From DATHWB01 sp040880725 (GTDB taxonomy: Bacteria > Actinomycetota > Acidimicrobiia > Spongiisociales > ZC4RG35): a stretch of DNA of 64,000 nt. The stretch is taken from assembly GCA_040880725.1 (NCBI GenBank), contig JBBDHV010000035.1:1-64000 (forward strand). The letters are read 5' to 3'. The position numbers and the translations under genes were made by a program. Under the pieces are notes generated by a model. It had not been told where the DNA came from, made no database searches, and was given only the letters and a program-made list of their open reading frames with translations. Below, piece by piece: positions 23,940-33,330 of the stretch. Numbering within the stretch: position 1 is the first letter of the stretch; each line of letters opens with the position of its first letter.

Positions 23940-25295
23940 TCACTGGCTGTAGTTCGACGACATCCTCATGGTCTCGGCGATGTGGACGTTGACGAGCGCC
24001 GGTTTGCCCGACGCGTCAGCTCGCTCGAGCGCGGGAACGATCTCGGCAGGATCGGTGACGTACTCTCCGTGGCCGCCGAGCCCTTCGACCATGGCGTGAT
24101 ACGGCCGAACCCCCAGGTCGGTCGCCACCAGCCGCTCCGGATAGAACATCCTGTGAACCGTCTTGATGTTCGACCACACGCCGTCGTTGCCCATGACACC
24201 GATGATCTGCAGACCCAGCCGCACCATCGTGTCGTATTCCATCCCGTTGAACCCGAACCCCCCATCGCCGAAGATGATCCCGACCCGTGCGTCGGGGAAG
24301 GCGACCTTGGCGGCGATCGCGTACGGAGGTCCGGTGCCGAGGCTGCCGAAGGGACCAGGATCGAGCACATGACCGGGGCGCGACGTCTGCAGCCGGCGAG
24401 CGGTGGTCGACACGATGTCGCCCCCATCGACCGCGACGATGGAATCGGGCCCGAAGAAGCGGGCGACGTCGCGGGCGAAGCGTTGCGGGGACACCGGACT
24501 CGAGTCGTCCGCAGCCTCCTCCTCGGCCGCGGCCCGCCGGCTCGCCTCCTCCTCCATGATCGACTTCGTGAAGGCCCGCTCGTCGGGGTGGGCGAACTCC
24601 TTGGCGCGGGCGACGAGTTGGGACACCACGGTCATCGGATCGGCGACGGCACCGATCGTCACCGAACGATTCCACCCGATCTTGGTTGGCTCCGCGTCGA
24701 TCTGGATCACAACCGCGCCGTCGGCGATCTTCTGGCCGTATCCGGTCCGAAAATCCCAGTCGACACCCAACGCGAGGACGAGGTCGGCGGCGGCGAACGC
24801 GCTGGTGCGCGCGTGGTTGCCCGCGAGAGGATGGCCGTACGGCAGCGAACCTCGCGCCCGACCGTTCGTGAAGGTGGGAGCGCCGAGCGCCTCGGCGAGA
24901 CCCACGAGGTCGTTGGCATCGCCGGCGGTCGCCGCCCCGGCGAAGATCATGGGTGATTCGGCATCTGCGAGGGCCTCGACGATCCGCGTGAGCGTCGCGA
25001 CGTCCACTCCACCGCGGTGTGGCTGCGGGGCTTCGGGAACGACAACCGACTCCTCATCGACCATGTCGAGTTGCACATCCATCGGGATGTCCAGGAAGAC
25101 CGGTCCGCCTCGCCCACCGAATGCATGACGGGCGGCGGTCATCACGTATTCGGCGAGGCGATGGGTCTGCCAGGCGGTGCCCGCCCACTTCGTGATCCCT
25201 TCGAACAGGGGCGGATGGTCCATCTCCTGGAGACCTCCCATCAGCTCCTGGCGCAACAGGTGCCGTCCTCCGATGAGGAGCATCGGCAGCCCCAT
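23940..25295 (-). pseudogene. Thiamine pyrophosphate enzyme lacking its N-terminal domain
   Basis: The readable part (451 residues from an ATG at 25295) begins inside the usual PYR domain at MGLPMLLIGGRH. It continues with the central domain (GAPTFTNGRARGSLPYGHPL, near-Rossmann) and the C-terminal PP domain with the TPP motif GDGGFGFNGMEYD...GNDG. Relatives such as acetolactate synthase and oxalyl-CoA decarboxylase have about 90-100 more residues before this point, including the catalytic Glu. Only 70 bases separate it from the upstream GNAT stop, so that part is absent. It is probably a decayed or truncated gene; a functional short form cannot be excluded. Confidence 0.7.
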
Positions 25296-25365
25296 CCGTC
25301 GGCTTCCCGCCGAGAGCGAAGCTCTTTCGGGCGGAACAGAAATACAATCGGCGAAGCCGTCCGGC

Positions 25366-25980
25366 CTATCCGCTGGCCCCGGGAGCGTCCCAGACCAGGA
25401 GGGTGGCGATCCCGCGGCCGGCGGTGCCGTCGACGTAGCGGGGCAGCAGACCATGGACAGCGAACCCGTTGGAGAGTTGGAAGCTGAGGGTCGGATCCCG
25501 TCGCTCGCCGGTGACGACCTGGGCGACATATTCGAACGGGGTCAGCTCGTCCTGCACTGCCCGGTACCCAGGAATCATCCCGCCGGCGACGATCCCCCTC
25601 CTGCCCAAGGTCCGCACGAGATCCTTGCGAGCCTCGTAGAGGCTCCGGCCGATCCCCATGCCCCGGCACTCCGGGTGGACGGCGATGTCGAGGCCGTAGT
25701 ACCAGTCCCCTTCCGGGTCGTGCTGATCGGGTTCCATCACATCTTCGAGACGATGGCCCGGGTCGTCGAGGTCGAAGTCCATGAGCCACCCCACCGCGAA
25801 GCCCACGAGAACCCCGTCGACGACCGCTGCGAACGCCCCCTCGCCGAAGACGCGGACATGATCGTCGACGTCGGACTCCTGAAACCGAAGTTCCGGATCC
25901 AGATACGGATAGCAGAGGGCAGCGATCGCGGCCGCTTCCCGGCGGTCCGACAGACCCAACTGACGAATCTCGACGGTCAT
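25366..25980 (-). CDS. GNAT family N-acetyltransferase
   Basis: A 204-residue acetyltransferase. The acetyl-CoA pyrophosphate loop is RGMGIGRSLYEARKDL, preceded by GLDIAVHPEC. The C-terminal part (EYVAQVVTGERRDPTLSFQLSN...) is shared with the GNAT at 34754-35386, so the two are paralogues. The substrate is unknown, but the setting suggests an amine or amino-acid product. The ATG overlaps the stop of the amine oxidase gene (ATGA at 25977-25980). Confidence 0.85.
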   Translation of the reverse strand: MTVEIRQLGLSDRREAAAIAALCYPYLDPELRFQESDVDDHVRVFGEGAFAAVVDGVLVGFAVGWLMDFDLDDPGHRLEDVMEPDQHDPEGDWYYGLDIAVHPECRGMGIGRSLYEARKDLVRTLGRRGIVAGGMIPGYRAVQDELTPFEYVAQVVTGERRDPTLSFQLSNGFAVHGLLPRYVDGTAGRGIATLLVWDAPGASG

Positions 25981-27323
25981 CGGCGCAGCACCCTCCACAC
26001 AAACTCGGCCTCCTTCGCCGGACGATCGTTCTTCTCCTCCCGGCGATCGGCACGCTCGAAGAGGGCCGCCCCTGCGGTGATCCCCAGCCAGCGGAACGGT
26101 TCGATCGGCCACCGACGAGACTGGGCACGCACCCACGGCAACGTCGTCAGATCGTCGCCGGTGTCGGCGATCACGTGTGCGAGGCAGCGTCCTGCCAGGT
26201 TGGTGGCGGCCACGCCCTCGCCCACGTACCCGCCGGCCCGGTAGACACCCGCAGACCGGTCGAAACCGACGCTCGGCGTCCAGTTGCGGGGAACCCCCAG
26301 CACCCCGCCCCACCGATGAGTGATCTCCACGTCCGAGAGGAAGGGAAAGAGTTCGAGGAGTGTCGAGTGCACCAGCCGGTGCGAGGACGGATCCTCCTCG
26401 ATCGATCGGTCGATCTGCGAGCCGTAGCGGTACGCCGCCGCCCGCCCCCCGAATGCGAGACGGTCGTCTGCGGTGCGTTGGCCATAAATGACCCGGTAGC
26501 GGCCATCGGTGAACGTCGCGCGGTCTTCGAGTCCGACCTTCGCCAGGAGATCGGGCGGAAGCGGCTCGGTGGCGAGCATCAGTGAGTAGAACGGCACGAG
26601 ATCGCGAGCGTGTCCGTCCAGCGACCCGGTGTACGCCTCGGTGGCAACCACGACATGGTCGGCCGTGACCGTCCCCCGGTCGGTATGGACCTCGCCCGCG
26701 GAGACCGACCGTGCCCTCGTCTCCTCGTGAATGACGGCGCCGCTCCGCTCCACGGCATCGGCGAGACCCACCAGCAGCTTGCCGGGGTGCAACACGGCGG
26801 TGTGGGGATCGAACAGCGCACCCCGGACATTCGCGGCGCCAACCCGCTCCGAGGCTTCGGCATCCGTGAGCCATGTGAGGTCACCGTGGGCGTGCGCTCG
26901 GAGCCGGGCCTCCTGGCCGCCGTTCCTCGCCAGGTGAAGGGCGCCACCATGACGCCAGTCACAGTCGATACCGAACTCGATCGTCCGTGCCCGGATCTCG
27001 TCGAGGGTCCCGACCATCGCTCGGTGCATGCGCCGGGCACCTTCCTCTCCGGCGAGTGCCTGCCAGCGGGCGTGGTCGGCGGCGGTCTCACCGATGCACC
27101 AGCCGCCGTTACGACCCGACGCTCCGAAACCCGCTCGGTTGGCTTCGATCACCACGACCCGTGCATCCGGGACCACCCTGCGCAGATACAACGCCGTCCA
27201 CAGCCCCGTGTACCCGGCACCCACGATCGCCACGTCGCAGGAGAGATCCCCCGGCAGCGGAGCCCGAGGGGCATGCTCGGAGATCTGGCTGTCCCACAGA
27301 GAGGGAGACATGGGAACGATCAC
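25977..27323 (-). CDS. FAD-dependent amine oxidoreductase (DAO family, PuuB-like)
   Basis: A 448-residue flavoprotein. The FAD motif is VAIVGAGYTGLWTALYL (31-47), followed by VVVIEANRAGFGASGRNGGW, a pattern typical of gamma-glutamylputrescine oxidase-like enzymes. The late WGGVLG and GYVGEGVAATNLAG segments also fit. It probably oxidises the C-N bond of an N-acylated amine or amino acid, producing an aldehyde. The start is GTG at 27323 (overlapping the upstream GNAT stop) or ATG at 27311. It lies between two acetyltransferase genes, all coupled. Confidence 0.85.
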   Translation of the reverse strand: MIVPMSPSLWDSQISEHAPRAPLPGDLSCDVAIVGAGYTGLWTALYLRRVVPDARVVVIEANRAGFGASGRNGGWCIGETAADHARWQALAGEEGARRMHRAMVGTLDEIRARTIEFGIDCDWRHGGALHLARNGGQEARLRAHAHGDLTWLTDAEASERVGAANVRGALFDPHTAVLHPGKLLVGLADAVERSGAVIHEETRARSVSAGEVHTDRGTVTADHVVVATEAYTGSLDGHARDLVPFYSLMLATEPLPPDLLAKVGLEDRATFTDGRYRVIYGQRTADDRLAFGGRAAAYRYGSQIDRSIEEDPSSHRLVHSTLLELFPFLSDVEITHRWGGVLGVPRNWTPSVGFDRSAGVYRAGGYVGEGVAATNLAGRCLAHVIADTGDDLTTLPWVRAQSRRWPIEPFRWLGITAGAALFERADRREEKNDRPAKEAEFVWRVLRR

Positions 27324-27754
27324 AGGTCGCGGCTCATCCAGACACTGTCGTCGATGTCGAATCCGTGGCGGGTGTAAAAGATCCGCGCTTCCCGGTTGTG
27401 AGACTCCGTCTCCAGAAACATCTTCCGACAGCCGGCCGCCCGGGAACGTTCCAGGATCTCATGCATCATCTCTGCGCCGATTCCCCGGCTGCGGTCGACC
27501 ACGAAGATCTCGTCCAGCAGCGCGTCCCTGCCTCCCGACTCGATCGACCAGCCCCACGTCACCACCGCGTAGGCGAGCAGCTTCGAATCCTCCTCGGTGA
27601 CGACCACGAAGCCAGGAGCGTCACCCGACAGCAAAGGCCGCAGGCCCGCGGAGACCAGCGACTCATCGAGCGGATGGCGATCCAGTTCATAGAACTCTCG
27701 GATCAGCGGAACGATCGCATCGAAGTCGTCTGGTGTGGCGTCGCGAATCTCCAT
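27320..27754 (-). CDS. GNAT family N-acetyltransferase
   Basis: A 144-residue single-domain acetyltransferase. It shows LLDEIFVVDRSRGIGAEMM (about 79-97) for CoA binding and a C-terminal FYTRHGFD motif. It is not closely similar to the other two GNATs in the region. The coupled position upstream of the amine oxidase suggests that it acetylates that enzyme's substrate, but this is inference. It starts two bases after the aminotransferase stop. Confidence 0.87.
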   Translation of the reverse strand: MEIRDATPDDFDAIVPLIREFYELDRHPLDESLVSAGLRPLLSGDAPGFVVVTEEDSKLLAYAVVTWGWSIESGGRDALLDEIFVVDRSRGIGAEMMHEILERSRAAGCRKMFLETESHNREARIFYTRHGFDIDDSVWMSRDL

Positions 27755-27756
27755 CG

Positions 27757-29094
27757 TCACTCCTCGCGATGGGTGTGCGTGGCGATGGGACTGGACAGCA
27801 CTTCGCCAAGTGCCCGATCGAAGGCATCGAGAGTGACCTCGACGTCTTCGACGGTGTGCGAGCCGCACACGAACCACGTCTCCAGGGCGTCCGGACAGGG
27901 CATCACGCCCATCTCGATCATCCGCATGATCGTCGCGTCGTAGACCCGGCTGTCGTGGCCGGCGACATGGCGATACTCCGTCGGCGTTCCCTCCCCGATG
28001 TACACCGAGAACATCGACGGATGGCCGACGACCGTGCCTTCCAGGCCGTGCTCGCCGAGCGTCTTCTGGACTCCCGCCATCAAGGCGGTCCCGATCTCGT
28101 GGATGTGTCGGTACACCGTTCCGTCTGCCAGCCGATCGATCGTGGCCGACGCGGCCGCGACGGCGATTCCATTCCCGGAGTACGTGCCCGTCTGGGAGAT
28201 CCCGCCCAACTCCCACCCCTCGACCAAACGGTCGTTGAGTGCGATCGCCGCCACCGGGAACCCGTTGCCCAGGGCCTTGGCGTACGTTCCGATGTCCGGG
28301 ACCACACCGTATTCGGCCACCGCACCGCCCAGGCCCATCCGAAAACCGGTCTTGACCTCGTCGAAGATCAGCACCGAGTCGTACTCGTCGCACAAGCGAC
28401 GCAGGGCTTCGAGGAAACCGGGTGCCGGCGTCACTCCCATGAAGTTGGCCGCCATCGGCTCGACGATCACCGCCGCCAGTTCGCGGCCGTGGTCTGCGAA
28501 GAACTCCTCCGCGAGTTCGATGTCGTTGTACGGCAGGGTGGTGATGTGGTCCTTCACGCTGTCGGGGATGCCGGAAGACGACGGGAGTTTCAACGGCCGC
28601 AAGCGCGACCCGAGGTATTCGGGCGGCGCGCCCGCGGTGGTGAAGAGCAGCGCGTCGTGTCCGCCGTGATACCCGCCTTCGAACTTGAGCACGAGGTCAC
28701 GCGCGCCCCATCCCCGGGCGAGACGCAACGCTCCCATCGTCGCCTCGGTGCCCGTGTTGGTGAAGCGCAATCGATCGGCCCAGGCGAGCGCCTCGAGAAC
28801 CTTCTCGGCGGCTTCGATTTCGGTCTTCTGGGTCATGGCGAACGTCGTACCCCGTGTCGCAGCCTCGGCGACGGCGTCGCACACATGCGGGTCGCCATGT
28901 CCGAGGATGACGGGGCCGAACCCCAGCTGATAATCGATGTATTCGTTGCCGTCCATGTCGAAGACGTGGGCGCCGGAACCGTGGCTGATCACGAACGTGT
29001 CGTCATCTCCCCAATACCGAAAACCGGACGAGACACCATTGGGCAAGACCGCTTTGGCCCTGCGGAACCATTCCCGGGTGACGGGACCTCTCAT
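27757..29094 (-). CDS. Class III aminotransferase, HemL-like
   Basis: A 445-residue PLP enzyme resembling glutamate-1-semialdehyde aminomutase. It shows FTNTGTEATMGALRLAR for phosphate binding, LIFDEVKTGFR for the PLP ring, and the Schiff-base lysine in YAKALGNGFP. The context (catabolic, no other heme genes) argues for an amine or amino-acid transaminase rather than heme synthesis. AAGGAG precedes the ATG at 29094. It leads the minus-strand run aminotransferase-GNAT-oxidase-GNAT. Confidence 0.88.
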   Translation of the reverse strand: MRGPVTREWFRRAKAVLPNGVSSGFRYWGDDDTFVISHGSGAHVFDMDGNEYIDYQLGFGPVILGHGDPHVCDAVAEAATRGTTFAMTQKTEIEAAEKVLEALAWADRLRFTNTGTEATMGALRLARGWGARDLVLKFEGGYHGGHDALLFTTAGAPPEYLGSRLRPLKLPSSSGIPDSVKDHITTLPYNDIELAEEFFADHGRELAAVIVEPMAANFMGVTPAPGFLEALRRLCDEYDSVLIFDEVKTGFRMGLGGAVAEYGVVPDIGTYAKALGNGFPVAAIALNDRLVEGWELGGISQTGTYSGNGIAVAAASATIDRLADGTVYRHIHEIGTALMAGVQKTLGEHGLEGTVVGHPSMFSVYIGEGTPTEYRHVAGHDSRVYDATIMRMIEMGVMPCPDALETWFVCGSHTVEDVEVTLDAFDRALGEVLSSPIATHTHREE

Positions 29095-29360
29095 GTGAAC
29101 ATCTCCTTGGTCGCGAACCTCGTGTGCTCCGGTTCACCCCTCCGGAAAGATCCAATGGCGATGAGCGACCAGGTTGTCGTCGAAGTACGACGGCACGCGA
29201 TGCACCCTGTCGAGGGGAAACGGACCGTTCACGCCTGAGCACAGCCGATCGGGGCTCGCAGAACCCGGACGCAGTACTCGCAGGGAGGTCATCGGATCGT
29301 CACCGGATCCGAACGCTAACCGCGCCTCACGACCGACGGGAGTCGGGATACGCTGCGTGG
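29095..29360. other. Divergent intergenic region
   Basis: 266 bases between the HemL-like and aldehyde dehydrogenase genes. No credible gene is seen. It holds an AAGGAG site for the minus-strand gene and the TACGCT hexamer of the plus-strand gene. Confidence 0.6.
29349..29354 (+). promoter_or_regulatory. Candidate -10 (TACGCT) of the aldehyde dehydrogenase gene
   Basis: Ends 6 bases before the ATG at 29361. Confidence 0.4.
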
Positions 29361-30806
29361 ATGGCCACCGAACTCGAGCTCTTCATCGCCGGCGAATGGA
29401 CTTCCGGCACCGGAACCGACCACTACGAGGTCCACTCGCCCGTCACGGGTGAGCACATCTACACGGTCCCCAAGGCCTCCGAGGCCGACATCGACCGAGC
29501 GGTCGAGGCAGCACGCCTCGCCACCGACGAACTCCGCCACTGGACCGCATTCGAACGAGCAGAACTGTGTATCCGCATCCATGAGCTGTGGCAGACCAGG
29601 GTCGATGAGGTGGCGCGAATCCTCACGATGGAGCAGGGCAAACCGTTTCATGCCGAGGCGGTCGACGACATCGCAGAGTCGGGCGACTACTTCCAGATCG
29701 CCGCAGAGGACGTCAAGCGACTCAAGGGCGAGTTGATCCCGACGACCGAACGTCATCGGCGCATGTTCACCGTGCAACGGCCGGTCGGCGTGTGGGCAGC
29801 GATCACCCCATGGAACTTCCCCGTGATGATCCCCATGGAATACGTGGGTCCCGGCCTCGCCACCGGGAACGCCATCATCGTGAAGCCGCCCGAATTCACC
29901 GCATGGGCGTTACTGGAGATGGCGAAGGTCTTCGAAGAAGCAGGCGTCCCCAAGGGCGCGATCTCGGTGATCCCCGGAGCGGGCGACATCGGCGCTGCCC
30001 TGGTCACCCATCCGGGTGTCGACGCCGTTGGTTTCACAGGGTCATCGGCGACCGGCGAGAAGATCGTCTCATCCATGGGCCTGAAGAGGTCGATCATGGA
30101 GATGTCCGGAAATGGCCCGCTGATCGTCACGGGCGACGCCGACGTGACTGCCGCGGCCGAGGCAGCCGTGTACGGCGCCTACTACAACGCCGGTCAGGTG
30201 TGCTGTGCGACCGAACGCGTCGTGGTTCTCGAGTCCGTGCATGACGAGTTCGTCGAGGCAGCGCTGAAAGCAAGTGAGGTCGTCAAGCTCGGTGACCCTT
30301 TCGCCGAGGACACCACGATGGGGCCGCTGAACAACGCCCCCACCGCCGAAAAGATGGACCGCCACATCGCCGATGCCCGAGAACGGGGCGCCGATGTCCT
30401 CGTCGGCGGCGGCAGGGCGAGCGGGTTCCCGACGGATCTCTACTACGACTTCACCGTCATCGACCATGTCCCGGAGGACTCGCTCGTGTCCCGGGAAGAG
30501 TCCTTTGGGCCGGTGCTCCCGATTCTCGTCGCCAAAGATGACGACGACGCCATCGGGATCTCCAATCGCACCAACCTCGGACTCCAGGCTGCGGTGTTCA
30601 CCAATGACCTCTCCAAAGCCTTCTGGTACGCCGATCGCATACGTTCGGGCACCGTGGTCGTCAATGACTCCACCGACTTCTGGGAGACCTTCCAGCCGTT
30701 CGGGGGAGCAGCCGGAACCGACACGGGATGGGGTCGCCAGCGCATCGAGGAGTTCACCGATCTGCAGACCGTGGTGTTCTCCCTCCGGGAGGATCCGACG
30801 GCCTGA
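29361..30806 (+). CDS. NAD(P)-dependent aldehyde dehydrogenase
   Basis: A 481-residue aldehyde dehydrogenase. The catalytic cysteine is C281 in NAGQVC and the general base is E247 in IMEMSGNGP; TPWNFP and GFTGSSATG are the cofactor-binding segments. The family includes succinate-semialdehyde and aminobutyraldehyde dehydrogenases, which would suit the surrounding amine genes, but the substrate cannot be read from sequence. The ATG at 29361 is supported by a leaderless -10. An in-frame start at 29124 adds no family sequence. Confidence 0.95.
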   Translation: MATELELFIAGEWTSGTGTDHYEVHSPVTGEHIYTVPKASEADIDRAVEAARLATDELRHWTAFERAELCIRIHELWQTRVDEVARILTMEQGKPFHAEAVDDIAESGDYFQIAAEDVKRLKGELIPTTERHRRMFTVQRPVGVWAAITPWNFPVMIPMEYVGPGLATGNAIIVKPPEFTAWALLEMAKVFEEAGVPKGAISVIPGAGDIGAALVTHPGVDAVGFTGSSATGEKIVSSMGLKRSIMEMSGNGPLIVTGDADVTAAAEAAVYGAYYNAGQVCCATERVVVLESVHDEFVEAALKASEVVKLGDPFAEDTTMGPLNNAPTAEKMDRHIADARERGADVLVGGGRASGFPTDLYYDFTVIDHVPEDSLVSREESFGPVLPILVAKDDDDAIGISNRTNLGLQAAVFTNDLSKAFWYADRIRSGTVVVNDSTDFWETFQPFGGAAGTDTGWGRQRIEEFTDLQTVVFSLREDPTA

Positions 30807-30816
30807 ACAGCGTCGC

Positions 30817-30822
30817 TATCGT
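30817..30822 (+). promoter_or_regulatory. Candidate -10 (TATCGT), leaderless
   Basis: Ends 8 bases before the ATG at 30831. Confidence 0.35.
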
Positions 30823-30830
30823 GCGCTGCC

Positions 30831-31064
30831 ATGGCTGAGCAGCACAACGACGACAGCGCACGTGAACACGAGTCACGCATGGTCAAGGCCATCGTGCGAG
30901 ACATCAGCGTGGCCCTCCCGGTCGCATTGCTGCTGGTGTTCGGAACACTCATGGTCTTCACCGACAAGCCGATCGGAGACGCCATCGCCACGACCCTTCT
31001 TCCGGGAGTGTTGATCGGGGTGTTCTTCGGCGGGTTCTCCGGTACCGCCCGGACCATGGACTGA
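30831..31064 (+). CDS. Small membrane protein, unknown
   Basis: A 77-residue protein with a charged N-terminus and two hydrophobic segments (about 27-44 and 50-70), the second rich in Gly and Phe (GVLIGVFFGGFSG). I do not recognise a family. It follows the aldehyde dehydrogenase by 24 bases and may have its own promoter. Confidence 0.6.
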   Translation: MAEQHNDDSAREHESRMVKAIVRDISVALPVALLLVFGTLMVFTDKPIGDAIATTLLPGVLIGVFFGGFSGTARTMD

Positions 31065-31108
31065 CACAGCGGGATCAGCCCTACGTGCCGACCGTCATCA
31101 CGGTGGTG

Positions 31109-32104
31109 TCAATCGAGGTCCCACACCTTGGCGAGCAACTCCACGGAGCGGAGGCGGTCGTCGACGGTTGGCGATGCGTGGACGACGATCAGCTCGTCGG
31201 CGTCGGCCCGACGAACGAACCCATCGAGATACTCGGCTACCACTGCAGGTGTGCCGACGGCGAAATACTGCATCATCTGCGCCAGCTGGCTTCCTTGCGG
31301 TGACTCGAGAACGGCATCGGCTTCCTGGTCGCTGAAGGTGCGACCTCGACCCAGGAACAGGGAAACCCTGGCGCGCCGCACCCGCAGATGCTGGTCCTCC
31401 GCGCTCTGCTGGTCGTCGGCAGCGATCACGTTGACGCCCGCAATGACATATGGCTCGGCCAGTTGGCTCGACGGCTGGAAGTCAGCGCGGTAGCGCGCGA
31501 CGGCGTGGGCGAGCGCAGCGGGCGCGAAGTGCGATGCAAAGGCATACGGAAGTCCGAGTGTGGCGGCGAGACGCGCTCCGAACAGCGACGAACCGAGGAT
31601 GTAGAGCGGCACGTTCGTGTCCCGTCCCGGGATCGCGTGTACCCCGGGGATCCGCGTGTCGCCTGTGAGATATCCCTGCAACTCGAGGACGTCCTGGGGA
31701 AACGACTCCGCCGACGTGGGGTCGCGGCGCAGGGCACGCATGGTGTTCTGGTCACTGCCGGGCGCGCGACCGAGCCCGAGATCGATGCGTCCGGGGTGAA
31801 GGGTCTCCAGGGTCCCGAACTGCTCGGCGATGGTGAGCGGAGCATGGTTGGGCAGCATCACCCCACCCGCCCCGAGCCTGATGGTGTTGGTGTGATTGGC
31901 GATGTGGGCGATGAGCACACTCGTAGCCGACGAGGCGATCGTCGACATGTTGTGATGCTCGGCGTACCAGACCCTGCGGTATCCCTTCACTTCGGCCGTC
32001 TGCGCGAGCGCCACGCTGCCGCGCAAGGCGTCCCCAGCCGTCTGGTCCCGTCCGATGAGCGCCAGATCGAGTATCGAGAGTGGTGTCTGTCGGGAAGTCG
32101 TCAC
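31109..32104 (-). CDS. LLM class flavin-dependent oxidoreductase
   Basis: A 331-residue luciferase-like monooxygenase (TIM barrel, F420 or FMN). It matches the subgroup with LSILDLALIGRDQTAGDALR at the start, YRRVWYAEHHNM near 49, GAGGVMLPNHAPLTIAEQFGTL near 83 and LGLGRAPGSD near 115. The substrate is unknown. The start is GTG at 32104; TACGGT lies 10 bases upstream. The much longer upstream frame lies antisense to the ureohydrolase and is not real. Confidence 0.88.
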   Translation of the reverse strand: MTTSRQTPLSILDLALIGRDQTAGDALRGSVALAQTAEVKGYRRVWYAEHHNMSTIASSATSVLIAHIANHTNTIRLGAGGVMLPNHAPLTIAEQFGTLETLHPGRIDLGLGRAPGSDQNTMRALRRDPTSAESFPQDVLELQGYLTGDTRIPGVHAIPGRDTNVPLYILGSSLFGARLAATLGLPYAFASHFAPAALAHAVARYRADFQPSSQLAEPYVIAGVNVIAADDQQSAEDQHLRVRRARVSLFLGRGRTFSDQEADAVLESPQGSQLAQMMQYFAVGTPAVVAEYLDGFVRRADADELIVVHASPTVDDRLRSVELLAKVWDLD

Positions 32105-32134
32105 ATCACACCGAACCGTAGACCCCGCACCGAT

Positions 32135-32262
32135 GTAGTCCCGAACCCAGGGTTGCTGACCCCACTGGGCGTGGTCCTGAGCCCGCAGTTTGCGGTGAGG
32201 CTCCTGACGAGCACGAACTGCGGGCTGTTGACGACACTGAACGTAGTCCCGAACCCAGGGTT
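32135..32262. repeat. 20-base direct repeat with internal hairpin, GAACCCAGGGTT family
   Basis: GTAGTCCCGAACCCAGGGTT occurs at 32135-32154 and again at 32243-32262. Between them GCCCGCAGTT (32181-32190) pairs with AACTGCGGGC (32216-32225). The unit fills the divergent LLM/ureohydrolase intergenic region. Confidence 0.75.
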
Positions 32263-32279
32263 TCCGACCACATATCGGG

Positions 32280-32285
32280 TAGCGT
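32280..32285 (+). promoter_or_regulatory. Candidate -10 (TAGCGT) of the ureohydrolase gene
   Basis: Ends 8 bases before the ATG at 32294, just after the direct repeat. Confidence 0.4.
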
Positions 32286-32293
32286 CTCCGACG

Positions 32294-33322
32294 ATGACCG
32301 ACGACGTTTCCGCCCACGTTCCCTACGAGACGCGGGCGAAGGAGATCCCCTTCGCCTCCGCCGAGTACATCAGCTTCGCCAGTCGCCAGTCGTTCCTCGG
32401 AGTGCCTGCGAAACGTCTCGACGAACTCGCGGACGACCCGGGCGACGTCGTGATCCTGGGCGCTCCTCTCGACTGGGGAACCACCTACCGGCCCGGGGCG
32501 AGATTCGGCCCCCAGGCGATACGCGAGGCCGACTACGGGGCGATGGATGGCTACCGACCGCACCTGCCCACCGGTATCGACCCGCTCGGCGCGCTGGGCG
32601 TCGTCGACGTCGGCGACGTGTACGTGGCCCCCGGCTACATCGAGGAGTCCATCGAACGTATCGCCGACATGGTCGAAGCGGTCACTGCTGCCGGCAAGGT
32701 CCCGATCATCCTCGGGGGCGATCACACCATCACGTATCCGAACGCCACAGGGGTCACGCGGGTCCACGGTGCCGGCGAGGTCGCCCTCATCCACTTCGAT
32801 GCACATGCCGACACCGGCAACCTGCAGAACGGGCACCTCTACGGCCATGGCACTCCGATGCGCCGACTGGTCGATTCGGGGGCAGTTCCCGGCCATCGCT
32901 TCGTCCAGATCGGACTGCGCGGCTATTGGCCGGAACCCGACGTGGTCGCGTGGATGAAGGAGCAGCAGATGCGGTCCTATCGCATGGACGACATCGTCGA
33001 CCGGGGCCTGCGCACCGTCGTCGACGAGGCGGTGGACTACGCGATCGACGGTGGGGCGAAGGGCGTTTTCATCTCCGTCGACATCGACGTCGTCGACCCG
33101 GGCATGGCGCCAGGCACCGGCACTCCTGAACCCGGGGGCTTGACGTCTCGAGAGTTGCTCGACACCGTGCGCCGCCTCGCCCGTGACCTGAACGTCCTCG
33201 GCGCGGACATCGTCGAAGTCGCCCCGCCGTACGACCACGCCGAGATCACCGCCTACCTGGGCAACCGAGTCGTACTGGAAGTCCTCAACGGCATGGCCGA
33301 GCGCAAAACCGCCACCCCCTGA
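32294..33322 (+). CDS. Agmatinase/ureohydrolase family protein
   Basis: Removes urea from a guanidino compound with a two-manganese centre. The 342-residue protein has all metal ligands: H144 (GGDHT), D169, H171 and D173 (DAHAD), and D263 and D265 (SVDIDVVDP). It is longer than typical agmatinases (about 305) and has an extra N-terminal segment. Substrates of relatives include agmatine, guanidinobutyrate and guanidine, so the exact substrate is open. The neighbouring amine oxidase, aminotransferases and Pot-type importer favour a polyamine or guanidino compound. Confidence 0.9.
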   Translation: MTDDVSAHVPYETRAKEIPFASAEYISFASRQSFLGVPAKRLDELADDPGDVVILGAPLDWGTTYRPGARFGPQAIREADYGAMDGYRPHLPTGIDPLGALGVVDVGDVYVAPGYIEESIERIADMVEAVTAAGKVPIILGGDHTITYPNATGVTRVHGAGEVALIHFDAHADTGNLQNGHLYGHGTPMRRLVDSGAVPGHRFVQIGLRGYWPEPDVVAWMKEQQMRSYRMDDIVDRGLRTVVDEAVDYAIDGGAKGVFISVDIDVVDPGMAPGTGTPEPGGLTSRELLDTVRRLARDLNVLGADIVEVAPPYDHAEITAYLGNRVVLEVLNGMAERKTATP

Positions 33323-33330
33323 TCGCTCAA

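Noticed and set aside
27757..29094. Heme biosynthesis hemL
   Set aside because: The enzyme is HemL-like, but it sits in an amine-catabolic run with acetyltransferases and an oxidase and has no other heme genes nearby, so I did not assign the symbol.
31388..32293. A long N-terminal extension of the ureohydrolase frame
   Set aside because: It overlaps the LLM oxidoreductase on the other strand and crosses a non-coding repeat. The family N-terminus begins at 32294.
32105..33238. A long upstream extension of the LLM oxidoreductase
   Set aside because: It is antisense to the ureohydrolase and has no family sequence. The luciferase-like domain starts at 32104.
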